Positions 39,431 through 53,109 of a DNA stretch of 64,000 nucleotides are shown piece by piece. The position numbers and the translations under genes were made by a program. This stretch comes from Auanema rhodensis (lineage: Eukaryota > Nematoda > Chromadorea > Rhabditida > Rhabditidae), in the NCBI GenBank assembly GCA_964057225.1, contig OZ059898.1, forward strand, positions 19,941,267-20,005,266, in the 5' to 3' direction. The notes under the pieces are model-generated. The model was not told where the DNA came from, did no database searches, and saw only the letters and a list, made by a program, of their open reading frames with translations. Every line of letters starts with the position of its first letter. The stretch's first letter is position 1.

Positions 39431-42400
39431 TTGAAAAATGATGCATTAGTGTATTTTGAGTTTCCATGTACACTCAACATTGCTTCCAAAAACATTTTGA
39501 CAAAAATTTTTCCGAAAAATTTCAAAATAATTTCGCAAAAAGTAGATGTTTTTAGATTTTTTTTTATCAAGGCAAAGACGATGGACAATGTTATTCAACG
39601 AAAAAATTAATTCTTCAGGGTGAAAATCGAGGATATAAGTGTGAACTTATATCAGTTGATATCTCGGTGCATTTTCAAGCTAGCGCAAATCTAATAACAC
39701 AGATCGACGCAGCTTAAAAATCTGCATCGAATGCACTATACTACATTGAGAAACGCTTAATACAAAAATTAGTTATGATCGTTTGGAAAATGATGCATTA
39801 GTGTATGTTGAGTTTCCATGTACACTCAACATTGCTTCCAAAAACATTTTGACAAAAATTTTTCCGAAAAATTTCAAAATAATTTTGCAAAAAGTAGATG
39901 TTTTTAGATTTTTTTTTTCAAGGCAAAGACGATGGACAAGGTTATTCAACGAAAAAATTAATTCTTCAGGGTGAAAATCGAGGATATAAGTGTGAACTTA
40001 TATCAGTTGATATCTCGGTGCATTTTTAAGCTAGCGCAAATCTGATAACTCAGATCGATGCAGCTTAAAAATCCGCATCGAATGCACTATACTACATTGA
40101 GAAACGCTTGATACAAAAATTAGTTATGATCGTTTGAAAAATGATGCATTAGTGTATTTTGAGTTTCCATGTACACTCAACATTGCTTCCAAAAACATTT
40201 TGACAAAAATTTTTCCGAAAAATTTCAAAATAATTTCGCAAAAAGTAGATGTTTTTAGATTTTTTTTTTCAAGGCAAAGACGATGGACAAGGTTATTCAA
40301 CGAAAAAATTAATTCTTCACGGTGAAAATCGAGGATATAAGTGTGAACATATATCAGTTGATATCTCGGTGCATTTTTAAGCTAGCGCAAATCTGATAAC
40401 ACAGATCGATGCAGCTTAAAAATCCGCATCGAATGCACTATACTACATTGAGAAACGCTTGATACAAAAATTAGTTATGATCGTTTGAAAAATGATGCAT
40501 TAGTGTATTTTGAGTTTCCATGTACACTCAACATTGCTTCCAAAAACATTTTGACAAAAATTTTTCCGAAAAATTTCAAAATAATTTCGCAAAAAGTAGA
40601 TGTTTTTAGATTTTTTTTTATCAAGGCAAAGACGATGGACAATGTTATTCAACGAAAAAATTAATTCTTCAGGGTGAAAATCGAGGATATAAGTGTGAAC
40701 TTATATCAGTTGATATCTCGGTGCATTTTCAAGCTAGCGCAAATCTAATAACACAGATCGACGCAGCTTAAAAATCTGCATCGAATGCACTATACTACAT
40801 TAAGAAACGCTTAATACAAAAATTAGTTATGATCGTTTGGAAAATGATGCATTAGTGTATGTTGAGTTTCCATGTACACTCAACATTGCTTCCAAAAACA
40901 TTTTGACAAAAATTTTTCCGAAAAATTTCAAAATAATTTTGCAAAAAGTAGATGTTTTTAGATTTTTTTTTTCAAGGCAAAGACGATGGACAAGGTTATT
41001 CAACGAAAAAATTAATTCTTCAGGGTGAAAATCGAGGATATAAGTGTGAACTTATATCAGTTGATATCTCGGTGCATTTTTAAGCTAGCGCAAATCTGAT
41101 AACTCAGATCGATGCAGCTTAAAAATCCGCATCGAATGCACTATACTACATTGAGAAACGCTTGATACAAAAATTAGTTATGATCGTTTGAAAAATGATG
41201 CATTAGTGTATTTTGAGTTTCCATGTACACTCAACATTGCTTCCAAAAACATTTTGACAAAAATTTTTCCGAAAAATTTCAAAATAATTTCGCAAAAAGT
41301 AGATGTTTTTAGATTTTTTTTTTCAAGGCAAAGACGATGGACAATGTTATTCAACGAAAAAATTAATTCTTCAGGGTGAAAATCGAGGATATAAGTGTGA
41401 ACTTATATCAGTTGATATCTCGGTGCATTTTTAAGCTACCGCAAATCTGATAACACAGATCGACGCAGCTTAACAATCCGCATCGAATGCACTATACTAC
41501 ATTGAGAAACGCTTGATACAAAAATTAGTTATGATCGTTTGAAAAATGATGCATTAGTGTATGTTGAGTTTCCATGTACACTCAACATTGCTTCCAAAAA
41601 CATTTTGACAAAAATTTTTCCGAAAAATTTCAAAATAATTTCGCAAAAAGTAGATGTTTTTAGATTTTTTTTTTCAAGGCAAAGACGATGGACAATGTTA
41701 TTCAACGAAAAAATTAATTCTTCAGGGTGAAAATCGAGGATATAAGTGTGAACTTATATCAGTTGATATCTCGGTGCATTTTTAAGCTAGCGCAAATCTG
41801 ATAACACAGATCGACGCAGCTTAAAAATTCGCATCGAGTGCACTATACTACATTGAGAAACGCTTGATACAAAAATTAGTTATGATCGTTTGAAAAATGA
41901 TGCATTAGTGTATTTTGAGTTTCCATGTACATTCAACATTGCTTCCAAAAACATTTTGACAAAAATTTTTCCGAAAAATTTCAAAATAATTTCGCAAAAA
42001 GTAGATGTTTTTAGATTTTTTTTTTCAAGGCAAAGACGATGGACAAGGTTATTCAACGAAAAAATTAATTCTTCAGGGTGAAAATCGAGGATATAAGTGT
42101 GAACTTATATCAGTTGATATCTCAGTGCATTTTTCAGCTAGCGCAAATCTGATAACACAGATCGACGCAGCTTAAAAATTCGCATCGAATGCACTATACT
42201 ACATTGAGAAACGCTTAATACAAAAATTAGTTATGACCGTTTGAAAAATGATGCATTAGTGTATTTTGAGTTTCCATGTACACTCAACATTGCTTCCAAA
42301 AACATTTTGACAAAAATTTTTCCGAAAAATTTCAAAATAATTTCGCAAAAAGTAGATGTTTTTAGATTTTTTTTTTCAAGGCAAAGACGATGGACAATGT

Positions 42401-45400
42401 TATTCAACGAAAAAATTAATTCTTCAGGGTGAAAATCGAGGATATAAGTGTGAACTTATATCAGTTGATATCTCGGTGCATTTTCAAGGTAGCGCAAATC
42501 TAATAACACAGATCGACGCAGCTTAAAAATCTGCATCGAATGCACTATACTACATTGAGAAACGCTTAATACAAAAATTAGTTATGATCGTTTGGAAAAT
42601 GATGCATTAGTGTATGTTGAGTTTCCATGTACACTCAACATTGCTTCCAAAAACATTTTGACAAAAAATTTTCCGAAAAATTTCAAAATAATTTTGCAAA
42701 AAGTAGATGTTTTTAGATTTTTTTTTTCAAGGCAAAGACGATGGACAAGGTTATTCAACGAAAACATTAATTCTTCAGGGTGAAAATCGAGGATATAAGT
42801 GTGAACTTATATCAGTTGATATCTCGGTGCATTTTTAAGCTAGCGCAAATCTGATAACACAGATCGATGCAGCTTAAAAATCCGCATCGAATGCACTATA
42901 CTACATTGAGAAACGCTTGATACAAAAATTAGTTATGATCGTTTGAAAAATGATGCATTAGTGTATTTTGAGTTTCCATGTACACTCAACATTGCTTCCA
43001 AAAACATTTTGACAAAAATTTTTCCGAAAAATTTCAAAATAATTTCGCAAAAAGTAGATGTTTTTAGATTTTTTTTTTCAAGGCAAAGACGATGGACAAG
43101 GTTATTCAACGAAAAAATTAATTCTTCAGGGTGAAAATCGAGGATATAAGTGTGAACTTATATCAGTTTATATCTCGGTGCATTTTCAAGCTAGCGCAAA
43201 TCTAATAACACAGATCGACGCAGCTTAAAAATCCGCATCGAATGCACTATACTACATTAAGAAACGCTTGATACAAAAATTAGTTATGATCGTTTGAAAA
43301 ATGATGCATTAGTGTATTTTGAGTTTCCATGTACACTCAACATTGCTTCCAAAAACATTTTGACAAAATTTTTTTCGAAAAATTTCAAAATAATTTCGCA
43401 AACAGTAGATGTTTTTAGATTTTTTTTTTCAAGGCAAAGACGATGGACGATGTTATTCAACAAAAAAATTAATTCTTCAGGGTGAAAATCGAGGATATAA
43501 GTGTGAACTTATATCAGTTGATATCTCGGTGCATTTTTAAGCTAGCGCAAATCTGATAACACAGATCGACGCAGCTTAAAAATCCGCATCGAATGCACTA
43601 TACTACATTGAGAAACGCTTGATACAAAAATTAGTTACGATCGTTTGAAAATGATGCATTAGTGTATTTTGAGTTTCCATGTACACTCAACATTGCTTCC
43701 AAAACATTTTGACAAAAATTTTTCCGAAAAATTTCAAAATAATTTTGCAAAAAGTAGATGTTTTTAGATTTTTTTTTTCAAGGCAAAGACGATGGACAAG
43801 GTTATTCAACGAAAAAATTAATTCTTCAGGGTGAAAATCGAGGATATAAGTGTGAACTTATATCAGTTGATATCTCGGTGCATTTTTAAGCTAGCGCAAA
43901 TCTGATAACACAGATCGACGCAGCTTAAAAATCCGCATCGAAAGCACTATACTACATTGAGAAACGCTTGATACAAAAATTAGTTATGATCGTTTGAAAA
44001 ATGATGCATTAGTGTATTTTGAGTTTCCATGTACACTCAACATTGCTTCCAAAAACATTTTGACAAAAATTTTTCCGAAAAATTTCAAAATAATTTCGCA
44101 AAAAGTAGATGTTTTTAGATTTTTTTTTTCAAGGCAAAGACGATGGACAAGGTTATTCAACGAAAAAATTGATTCTTCCGGGTGAAAATCGAGGATATAA
44201 GTGTGAACTTATATCAGTTGATATCTCGGTGCATTTTCAAGCTAGCGCAAATCTAATAACACAGATCGACGCAGCTTAAAAATCTGCATCGAATGCACTA
44301 TACTACATTGAGAAACGCTTAATACAAAAATTAGTTATGATCGTTTGGAAAATGATGCATTAGTGTATGTTGAGTTTCCATGTACACTCAACATTGCTTC
44401 CAAAAACATTTTGACAAAAATTTTTCCGAAAAATTTCAAAATAATTTTGCAAAAAGTAGATGTTTTTAGATTTTTTTTTTCAAGGCAAAGACGATGGACA
44501 AGGTTATTCAACGAAAAAATTAATTCTTCAGGGTGAAAATCGAGGATATAAGTGTGAACTTATATCAGTTGATATCTCGGTGCATTTTTAAGCTAGCGCA
44601 AATCTGATAACTCAGATCGATGCAGCTTAAAAATCCGCATCGAATGCACTATACTACATTGAGAAACGCTTGATACAAAAATTAGTTATGATCGTTTGAA
44701 AAATGATGCATTAGTGTATTTTGAGTTTCCATGTACACTCAACATTGCTTCCAAAAACATTTTGACAAAAATTTTTCCGAAAAATTTCAAAATAATTTTG
44801 CAAAAAGTAGATGTTTTTAGATTTTTTTTTTCAAGGCAAAGACGATGGACAAGGTTATTCAACGAAAACATTAATTCTTCAGGGTGAAAATCGAGGATAT
44901 AAGTGTGAACTTATATCAGTTGATATCTCGGTGCATTTTTAAGCTAGCGCAAATCTGATAACTCAGATCGATGCAGCTTAAAAATCCGCATCGAATGCAC
45001 TATACTACATTGAGAAACGCTTGATACAAAAATTAGTTATGATCGTTTGAAAAATGATGCATTAGTGTATTTTGAGTTTCCATGTACACTCAACATTGCT
45101 TCCAAAAACATTTTGACAAAAATTTTTCCGAAAAATTTCAAAATAATTTCGCAAAAAGTAGATGTTTTTAGATTTTTTTTTTCAAGGCAAAGACGATGGA
45201 CAAGGTTATTCAACGAAAAAATTGATTCTTCCGGGTGAAAATCGAGGATATAAGTGTGAACTTATATCAGTTGATATCTCAGTGCATTTTTCAGCTAGCG
45301 CAAATCTGATAACACAGATCGACGCAGCTTAAAAATCCGCATCGAATGCACTATACTACATTGAGAAACGCTTGATACAAAAATTAGTTATGATCGTTTG

Positions 45401-46100
45401 AAAAATGATGCATTAGTGTATTTTGAGTTTCCATGTACACTCAACATTGCTTCCAAAAACATTTTGACAAAAATTTTTCCGAAAAATTTCAAAATAATTT
45501 CGCAAAAAGTAGATGTTTTTAGATTTTTTTTTTCAAGGCAAAGACGATGGACAAGGTTATTCAACGAAAAAATTAATTCTTCAGGGTGAAAATCGAGGAT
45601 ATAAGTGTGAACATATATCAGTTGATATCTCGGTGCATTTTTAAGCTAGCGCAAATCTGATAACACAGATCGATGCAGCTTAAAAATCCGCATCGAATGC
45701 ACTATACTACATTGAGAAACGCTTGATACAAAAATTAGTTATGATCGTTTGAAAAATGATGCATTAGTGTATTTTGAGTTTCCATGTACACTCAACATTG
45801 CTTCCAAAAACATTTTGACAAAAATTTTTCCGAAAAATTTCAAAATAATTTCGCAAAAAGTAGATGTTTTTAGATTTTTTTTTATCAAGGCAAAGACGAT
45901 GGACAATGTTATTCAACGAAAAAATTAATTCTTCAGGGTGAAAATCGAGGATATAAGTGTGAACTTATATCAGTTGATATCTCGGTGCATTTTCAAGCTA
46001 GCGCAAATCTGATAACACAGATCGACGCAGCTTAAAAATCCGCATCGAATGCACCATACTACATTGAGAAACGCTTGATACAAAAATTAGTTATGATCGT
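39080..46100 (+). repeat. 21-monomer higher-order repeat, copy 2 (20 monomers)
   Basis: The order is K D C K D C M M F M C K B A E C N E K D (39080 to 45749). It matches 31709-38377 at a constant shift of 7371 bp, with the markers TTCTTCACGGTG near 40313, CTTAACAATCCGC near 41470, TTTTCAAGGTAGCG near 42482 and ACAAAAAATTTTCC near 42661. Agreement ends between about 45675 and 45850: the monomer at 45749 is D, while the one at 38378 is N. From 46101 the array changes to a different set of classes. Confidence 0.92.
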
Positions 46101-48901
46101 TTGAAAAATGATGCATTAGTGTATTTTGAGTTTCCATGTACACTCAACATTGCTTCCAAAAACATTTTGACAAAAATTTTTTCGAAAAATTTCAAAATAA
46201 TTTCGCAAAAAGTAGATGTTTTTAGATTTCTTTTTTCAAGGCAAAGACGATGGACAATGTTATTCAACGAAAAAATTAATTCTTCAGGGTGAAAATCGAG
46301 GATATAAGTGTGAACTTATATCAGTTGATATCTCGGTGCATTTTTAAGCTAGCGCAAATCTGATAACACAGATCGACGCAGCTTAAAAATGCGCATCGAA
46401 TGCACTATACTACATTGAGAAACGCTTGATACAAAAATTAGTTATGATCGTTTGAAAATGATGCATTAGTGTATTTTGAGTTTCCATGTACACTCAACAT
46501 TGCTTCCAAAAACATTTTGACAAAAATTTTTCCGAAAAATTTCAAAATAATTTCGCAAAAAGTAGATGTTTTTAGATTTTTTTTTCAAGGCAAAGACGAT
46601 GGACAAGGTTATTCAACGAAAAAATTAATTCTTCAGGGTGAAAATCGAGGATATAAGTGTGAACTTATATCAGTTTATATCTCGGTGCATTTTTAAGCTA
46701 GCGCAAATCTAATAACACAGATCGACGCAGCTTAAAAATCCGCATCGAATGCACTATACTACATTGAGAAACGCTTGATACAAAAATTAGTTATGATCGT
46801 TTGAAAAATGATGCATTAGTGTATTTTGAGTTTCCATGTACACTCAACATTGCTTCCAAAAACATTTTGACAAAATTTTTTTCGAAAAATTTCAAAATAA
46901 TTTCGCAAACAGTAGATGTTTTTAGATTTTTTTTTTCAAGGCAAAGACGATGGACGATGTTATTCAACAAAAAAATTAATTCTTCAGGGTGAAAATCGAG
47001 GATATAAGTGTGAACTTATATCAGTTGATATCTCGGTGCATTTTTAAGCTAGCGCAAATCTGATAACACAGATCGACGCAGCTTAAAAATGCGCATCGAA
47101 TGCACTATACTACATTGAGAAACGCTCGATACAAAAATTAGTTATGATCGTTTGAAAATGATGCATTAGTGTATTTTGAGTTTCCATGTACACTCAACAT
47201 TGCTTCCAAAAACATTTTGACAAAAATTTTTCCGAAAAATTTCAAAATAATTTCGCAAAAAGTAGATGTTTTTAGATTTTTTTTTTCAAGGCAAAGACGA
47301 TGGACAATGTTATTCAACGAAAAAATTAATTCTTCAGGGTGAAAATCGAGGATATAAGTGTGAACTTATATCAGTTGATATCTCGGTGCATTTTTAAGCT
47401 ACCGCAAATCTGATAACACAGATCGACGCAGCTTAAAAATCCGCATCGAATGCACCATACTACATTGAGAAACGCTTGATACAAAAATTAGTTATGATCG
47501 TTTGAAAAATGATGCATTAGTGTATTTTGAGTTTCCATGTACACTCAACATTGCTTCCAAAAACATTTTGACAAAAATTTTTTCGAAAAATTTCAAAATA
47601 ATTTCGCAAAAAGTAGATGTTTTTAGATTTCTTTTTTCAAGGCAAAGACGATGGACAATGTTATTCAACGAAAAAATTAATTCTTCAGGGTGAAAATCGA
47701 GGATATAAGTGTGAACTTATATCAGTTGATATCTCGGTGCATTTTTAAGCTAGCGCAAATCTGATAACACAGATCGACGCAGCTTAAAAATGCGCATCGA
47801 ATGCACTATACTACATTGAGAAACGCTTGATACAAAAATTAGTTATGATCGTTTGAAAATGATGCATTAGTGTATTTTGAGTTTCCATGTACACTCAACA
47901 TTGCTTCCAAAAACATTTTGACAAAAATTTTTCCGAAAAATTTCAAAATAATTTCGCAAAAAGTAGATGTTTTTAGATTTTTTTTTCAAGGCAAAGACGA
48001 TGGACAAGGTTATTCAACGAAAAAATTAATTCTTCAGGGTGAAAATCGAGGATATAAGTGTGAACTTATATCAGTTTATATCTCGGTGCATTTTTAAGCT
48101 AGCGCAAATCTAATAACACAGATCGACGCAGCTTAAAAATCCGCATCGAATGCACTATACTACATTGAGAAACGCTTGATACAAAAATTAGTTATGATCG
48201 TTTGAAAAATGATGCATTAGTGTATTTTGAGTTTCCATGTACACTCAACATTGCTTCCAAAAACATTTTGACAAAATTTTTTTCGAAAAATTTCAAAATA
48301 ATTTCGCAAACAGTAGATGTTTTTAGATTTTTTTTTTCAAGGCAAAGACGATGGACGATGTTATTCAACAAAAAAATTAATTCTTCAGGGTGAAAATCGA
48401 GGATATAAGTGTGAACTTATATCAGTTGATATCTCGGTGCATTTTTAAGCTAGCGCAAATCTGATAACACAGATCGACGCAGCTTAAAAATGCGCATCGA
48501 ATGCACTATACTACATTGAGAAACGCTTGATACAAAAATTAGTTATGATCGTTTGAAAATGATGCATTAGTGTATTTTGAGTTTCCATGTACACTCAACA
48601 TTGCTTCCAAAAACATTTTGACAAAAATTTTTCCGAAAAATTTCAAAATAATTTCGCAAAAAGTAGATGTTTTTAGATTTTTTTTTCAAGGCAAAGACGA
48701 TGGACAAGGTTATTCAACGAAAAAATTAATTCTTCAGGGTGAAAATCGAGGATATAAGTGTGAACTTATATCAGTTTATATCTCGGTGCATTTTCAAGCT
48801 AGCGCAAATCTAATAACACAGATCGACGCAGCTTAAAAATCCGCATCGAATGCACTATACTACATTGAGAAACGCTTGATACAAAAATTAGTTATGATCG
48901 T
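46101..48901 (+). repeat. G-S-B-S tetramer ladder, period 1401 bp
   Basis: G (46101), S (46452), B (46801), S-like with T10 (47152), then G (47502), S (47853), B (48202), S (48553). Similarity at a shift of 1401 bp runs from about 46020 to 47120. Markers are GCACCATAC at 46053 and 47454, and AAAAATGCGC near 46388, 47089, 47790 and 48490. The fourth members differ: the one at 47152 has GCTCGATAC just before it and GGACAATG inside, while the one at 48553 has GGACAAGG. This is where class G first appears and class C is absent from here on. Confidence 0.88.
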
Positions 48902-51003
48902 TTGAAAAATGATGCATTAGTGTATTTTGAGTTTCCATGTACACTCAACATTGCTTCCAAAAACATTTTGACAAAATTTTTTTCGAAAAATTTCAAAATA
49001 ATTTCGCAAACAGTAGATGTTTTTAGATTTTTTTTTTCAAGGCAAAGACGATGGACGATGTTATTCAACAAAAAAATTAATTCTTCAGGGTGAAAATCGA
49101 GGATATAAGTGTGAACTTATATCAGTTGATATCTCGGTGCATTTTTAAGCTAGCGCAAATCTGATAACACAGATCGACGCAGCTTAAAAATCCGCATCGA
49201 ATGCACTATACTACATTGAGAAACGCTTGATACAAAAATTAGTTACGATCGTTTGAAAATGATGCATTAGTGTATTTTGAGTTTCCATGTACACTCAACA
49301 TTGCTTCCAAAACATTTTGACAAAAATTTTTCCGAAAAATTTCAAAATAATTTTGCAAAAAGTAGATGTTTTTAGATTTTTTTTTTCAAGGCAAAGACGA
49401 TGGACAAGGTTATTCAACGAAAAAATTAATTCTTCAGGGTGAAAATCGAGGATATAAGTGTGAACTTATATCAGTTGATATCTCGGTGCATTTTTAAGCT
49501 AGCGCAAATCTGATAACACAGATCGATGCAGCTTAAAAATCCGCATCGAATGCACTATACTACATTGAGAAACGCTTGATACAAAAATTAGTTATGATCG
49601 TTTGAAAAATGATGCATTAGTGTATTTTGAGTTTCCATGTACACTCAACATTGCTTCCAAAAACATTTTGACAAAAATTTTTCCGAAAAATTTCAAAATA
49701 ATTTCGCAAAAAGTAGATGTTTTTAGATTTTTTTTTTCAAGGCAAAGACGATGGACAAGGTTATTCAACGAAAAAATTGATTCTTCCGGGTGAAAATCGA
49801 GGATATAAGTGTGAACTTATATCAGTTGATATCTCAGTGCATTTTTCAGCTAGCGCAAATCTGATAACACAGATCGACGCAGCTTAAAAATCCGCATCGA
49901 ATGCACTATACTACATTGAGAAACGCTTGATACAAAAATTAGTTATGATCGTTTGAAAAATGATGCATTAGTGTATTTTGAGTTTCCATGTACACTCAAC
50001 ATTGCTTCCAAAAACATTTTGACAAAATTTTTTTCGAAAAATTTCAAAATAATTTCGCAAACAGTAGATGTTTTTAGATTTTTTTTTTCAAGGCAAAGAC
50101 GATGGACGATGTTATTCAACAAAAAAATTAATTCTTCAGGGTGAAAATCGAGGATATAAGTGTGAACTTATATCAGTTTATATCTCGGTGCATTTTCAAG
50201 CTAGCGCAAATCTAATAACACAGATCGACGCAGCTTAAAAATCCGCATCGAATGCACTATACTACATTGAGAAACGCTTGATACAAAAATTAGTTATGAT
50301 CGTTTGAAAATGATGCATTAGTGTATTTTGAGTTTCCATGTACACTCAACATTGCTTCCAAAAACATTTTGACAAAAATTTTTCCGAAAAATTTCAAAAT
50401 AATTTCGCAAAAAGTAGATGTTTTTAGATTTTTTTTTCAAGGCAAAGACGATGGACAAGGTTATTCAACGAAAAAATTAATTCTTCAGGGTGAAAATCGA
50501 GGATATAAGTGTGAACTTATATCAGTTTATATCTCGGTGCATTTTCAAGCTAGCGCAAATCTAATAACACAGATCGACGCAGCTTAAAAATCCGCATCGA
50601 ATGCACTATACTACATTGAGAAACGCTTGATACAAAAATTAGTTATGATCGTTTGAAAAATGATGCATTAGTGTATTTTGAGTTTCCATGTACACTCAAC
50701 ATTGCTTCCAAAAACATTTTGACAAAATTTTTTTCGAAAAATTTCAAAATAATTTCGCAAACAGTAGATGTTTTTAGATTTTTTTTTTCAAGGCAAAGAC
50801 GATGGACGATGTTATTCAACAAAAAAATTAATTCTTCAGGGTGAAAATCGAGGATATAAGTGTGAACTTATATCAGTTGATATCTCGGTGCATTTTTAAG
50901 CTAGCGCAAATCTGATAACACAGATCGACGCAGCTTAAAAATCCGCATCGAATGCACTATACTACATTGAGAAACGCTTGATACAAAAATTAGTTATGAT
51001 CGT
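48902..51003 (+). repeat. B-A-E-B-S-B run
   Basis: B (48902), A (49253), E (49602), B (49953), S (50304), B (50653). The S-B pair continues the ~700-bp dimer ladder to the left (S-B at 46452, 47853, 48553 and 50304). The B-A-E trio is the same as at 20131, 35923 and 43294. This is the last place where A, B and E classes appear in the window. Confidence 0.87.
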
Positions 51004-52056
51004 TTGAAAAATGATGCATTAGTGTATTTTGAGTTTCCATGTACATTCAACATTGCTTCCAAAAATATTTTGACAAAAATTTTTCCGAAAAATTTCAAAA
51101 TAATTTCGCAAAAAGTAGATGTTTTTAGATTTTTTTTTTCAAGGCAAAGACGATGGACAATGTTATTCAACAAAAAAATTAATTCTTCAGGGTGAAAATC
51201 GAGGATATAAGTGTGAACTTATATCAGTTGATATCTCGGTGCATTTTTAAGCTAGCGCAAATCTGATAACACAGATCGACGCAGCTTGAAACTCCGCATC
51301 GAGTGCACTATACTACATTGAGAAACGCTTGATACAAAAATTAGTTATGATCGTTTGAAAAATGATGCATTAGTGTATTTTGAGTTTCCATGTACATTCA
51401 ACATTGCTTCCAAAAATATTTTGACAAAAATTTTTCCGAAAAATTTCAAAATAATTTCGCAAAAAGTAGATGTTTTTAGATTTTTTTTTTCAAGGCAAAG
51501 ACGATGGACAAGGTTATTCAACGAAAAAATTAATTCTTCAGGGTGAAAATCGAGGATATAAGTGTGAACTTATATCAGTTGATATCTCGGTGCATTTTTA
51601 AGCTAGCGCAAATCTGATAACACAGATCGACGCAGCTTAAAACTCCGCATCGAGTGCACTATACTACATTGAGAAACGCTTGATACAAAAATTAGTTATG
51701 ATCGTTTGAAAAATGATGCATTAGTGTATTTTGAGTTTCCATGTACATTCAACATTGCTTCCAAAAATATTTTGACAAAAATTTTTCCGAAAAATTTCAA
51801 AATAATTTCGCAAAAAGTAGATGTTTTTAGATTTTTTTTTTCAAGGCAAAGACGATGGACAAGGTTATTCAACGAAAAAATTAATTCTTCAGGGTGAAAA
51901 TCGAGGATATAAGTGTGAACTTATATCAGTTGATATCTCGGTGCATTTTTCAGCTAGCGCAAATCTGATAACACAGATCGACGCAGCTTAAAAATCCGCA
52001 TCGAATGCACTATACTACATTGAGAAACGCTTGATACAAAAATTAGTTATGATCGT
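51004..52056 (+). repeat. Run of three F monomers
   Basis: F monomers at 51004, 51355 and 51706, each with GTACATTCAAC and CCAAAAATATTTTG, repeat at 351 bp. The first carries GGACAATG and CAACAAAAA in its second half, so it is a hybrid with a B- or M-type end. Junctions have AACTCCGCATCGAGTGC, first seen here and then common to 62.5 kb. The junction near 51284 reads GCTTGAAACTCC, the next GCTTAAAACTCC. This is the simplest case of single-monomer amplification in the window. Confidence 0.88.
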
Positions 52057-53109
52057 TTGAAAAATGATGCATTAGTGTATTTTGAGTTTCCATGTACACT
52101 CAACATTGCTTCCAAAAACATTTTGACAAAAATTTTTCCGAAAAATTTCAAAATAATTTCGCAAAAAGTAGATGTTTTTAGATTTTTTTTTTCAAGGCAA
52201 AGACGATGGACAAGGTTATTCAACGAAAAAATTAATTCTTCAGGGTGAAAATCGAGGATATAAGTGTGAACTTATATCAGTTGATATCTCGGTGCATTTT
52301 CAAGCTAGCGCAAATCTAATAACACAGATCGACGCAGCTTAAAAATCCGATTCGAATGCACTATACTAAATTGAGAAACGCTTGATACAAAAATTAGTTA
52401 TGACCGTTTGAAAAATGATGCATTAGTGTATTTTGAGTTTCCATGTACACTCAACATTGCTTCCAAAAACATTTTGACAAAAATTTTTTCGAAAAATTTC
52501 AAAATAATTTCGCAAAAAGTAGATGTTTTTAGATTTCTTTTTTCAAGGCAAAGACGATGGACAAGGTTATTCAACGAAAAAATTAATTCTTCAGGGTGAA
52601 AATCGAGAATATAAGTGTGAACTTATATCAGTTGATATCTCGGTGCATTTTTCAGCTAGCGCAAATCTGATAACACAGATCGACGCAGCTTAAAAATCCG
52701 CATCGAATGCACTATACTACATTGAGAAACGCTTGATACAAAAATTAGTTATGATCGTTTGAAAAATGATGCATTAGTGTATTTTGAGTTTCCATGTACA
52801 CTCAACATTGCTTCCAAAAACATTTTGACAAAAATTTTTCCGAAAAATTTCAAAATAATTTCGCAAAAAGTAGATGTTTTTAGATTTTTTTTTTCAAGGC
52901 AAAGACGATGGACAAGGTTATTCAACGAAAACATTAATTCTTCAGGGTGAAAATCGAGGATATAAGTGTGAACTTATATCAGTTGATATCTCGGTGCATT
53001 TTTAAGCTAGCGCAAATCTGATAACACAGATCGATGCAGCTTAAAAATCCGCATCGAATGCACTATACTACATTGAGAAACGCTTGATACAAAAATTAGT
53101 TATGATCGT
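52057..53109 (+). repeat. K-G-N monomers
   Basis: K (52057), G (52408), N (52759). The leader of the G monomer is distinctive: TTTTCAAGCTAGCG, CTAATAAC, CCGATTCG, ACTAAATTGAG and GTTATGACCG, between about 52308 and 52410. Nearly the same leader precedes the G monomers at 58722 and 61527. The G-N-H order repeats at 58722-59774 with a shift of 6314 bp. Confidence 0.86.

Larger units (their letters stand above)
5044..44695 (+). other. Domain containing class C monomers
   Basis: All 20 class C monomers (TTGGAAAATG, GTATGTTGAG, TTTTGC) lie between 5044 and 44695, with none before or after. They are at 5044, 6098, 11356, 12410, 14869, 15923, 18030, 24689, 25743, 27148, 29253, 31008, 32412, 33466, 35221, 36974, 39783, 40837, 42592 and 44345. 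Each is preceded by CGCTTAATAC, and from 18030 onward by a leader with TTTTCAAG, CTAATAAC and ATCTGCATCG. Class D has nearly the same range (3989 to 46100). The pair marks the left domain of the array. Confidence 0.88.
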
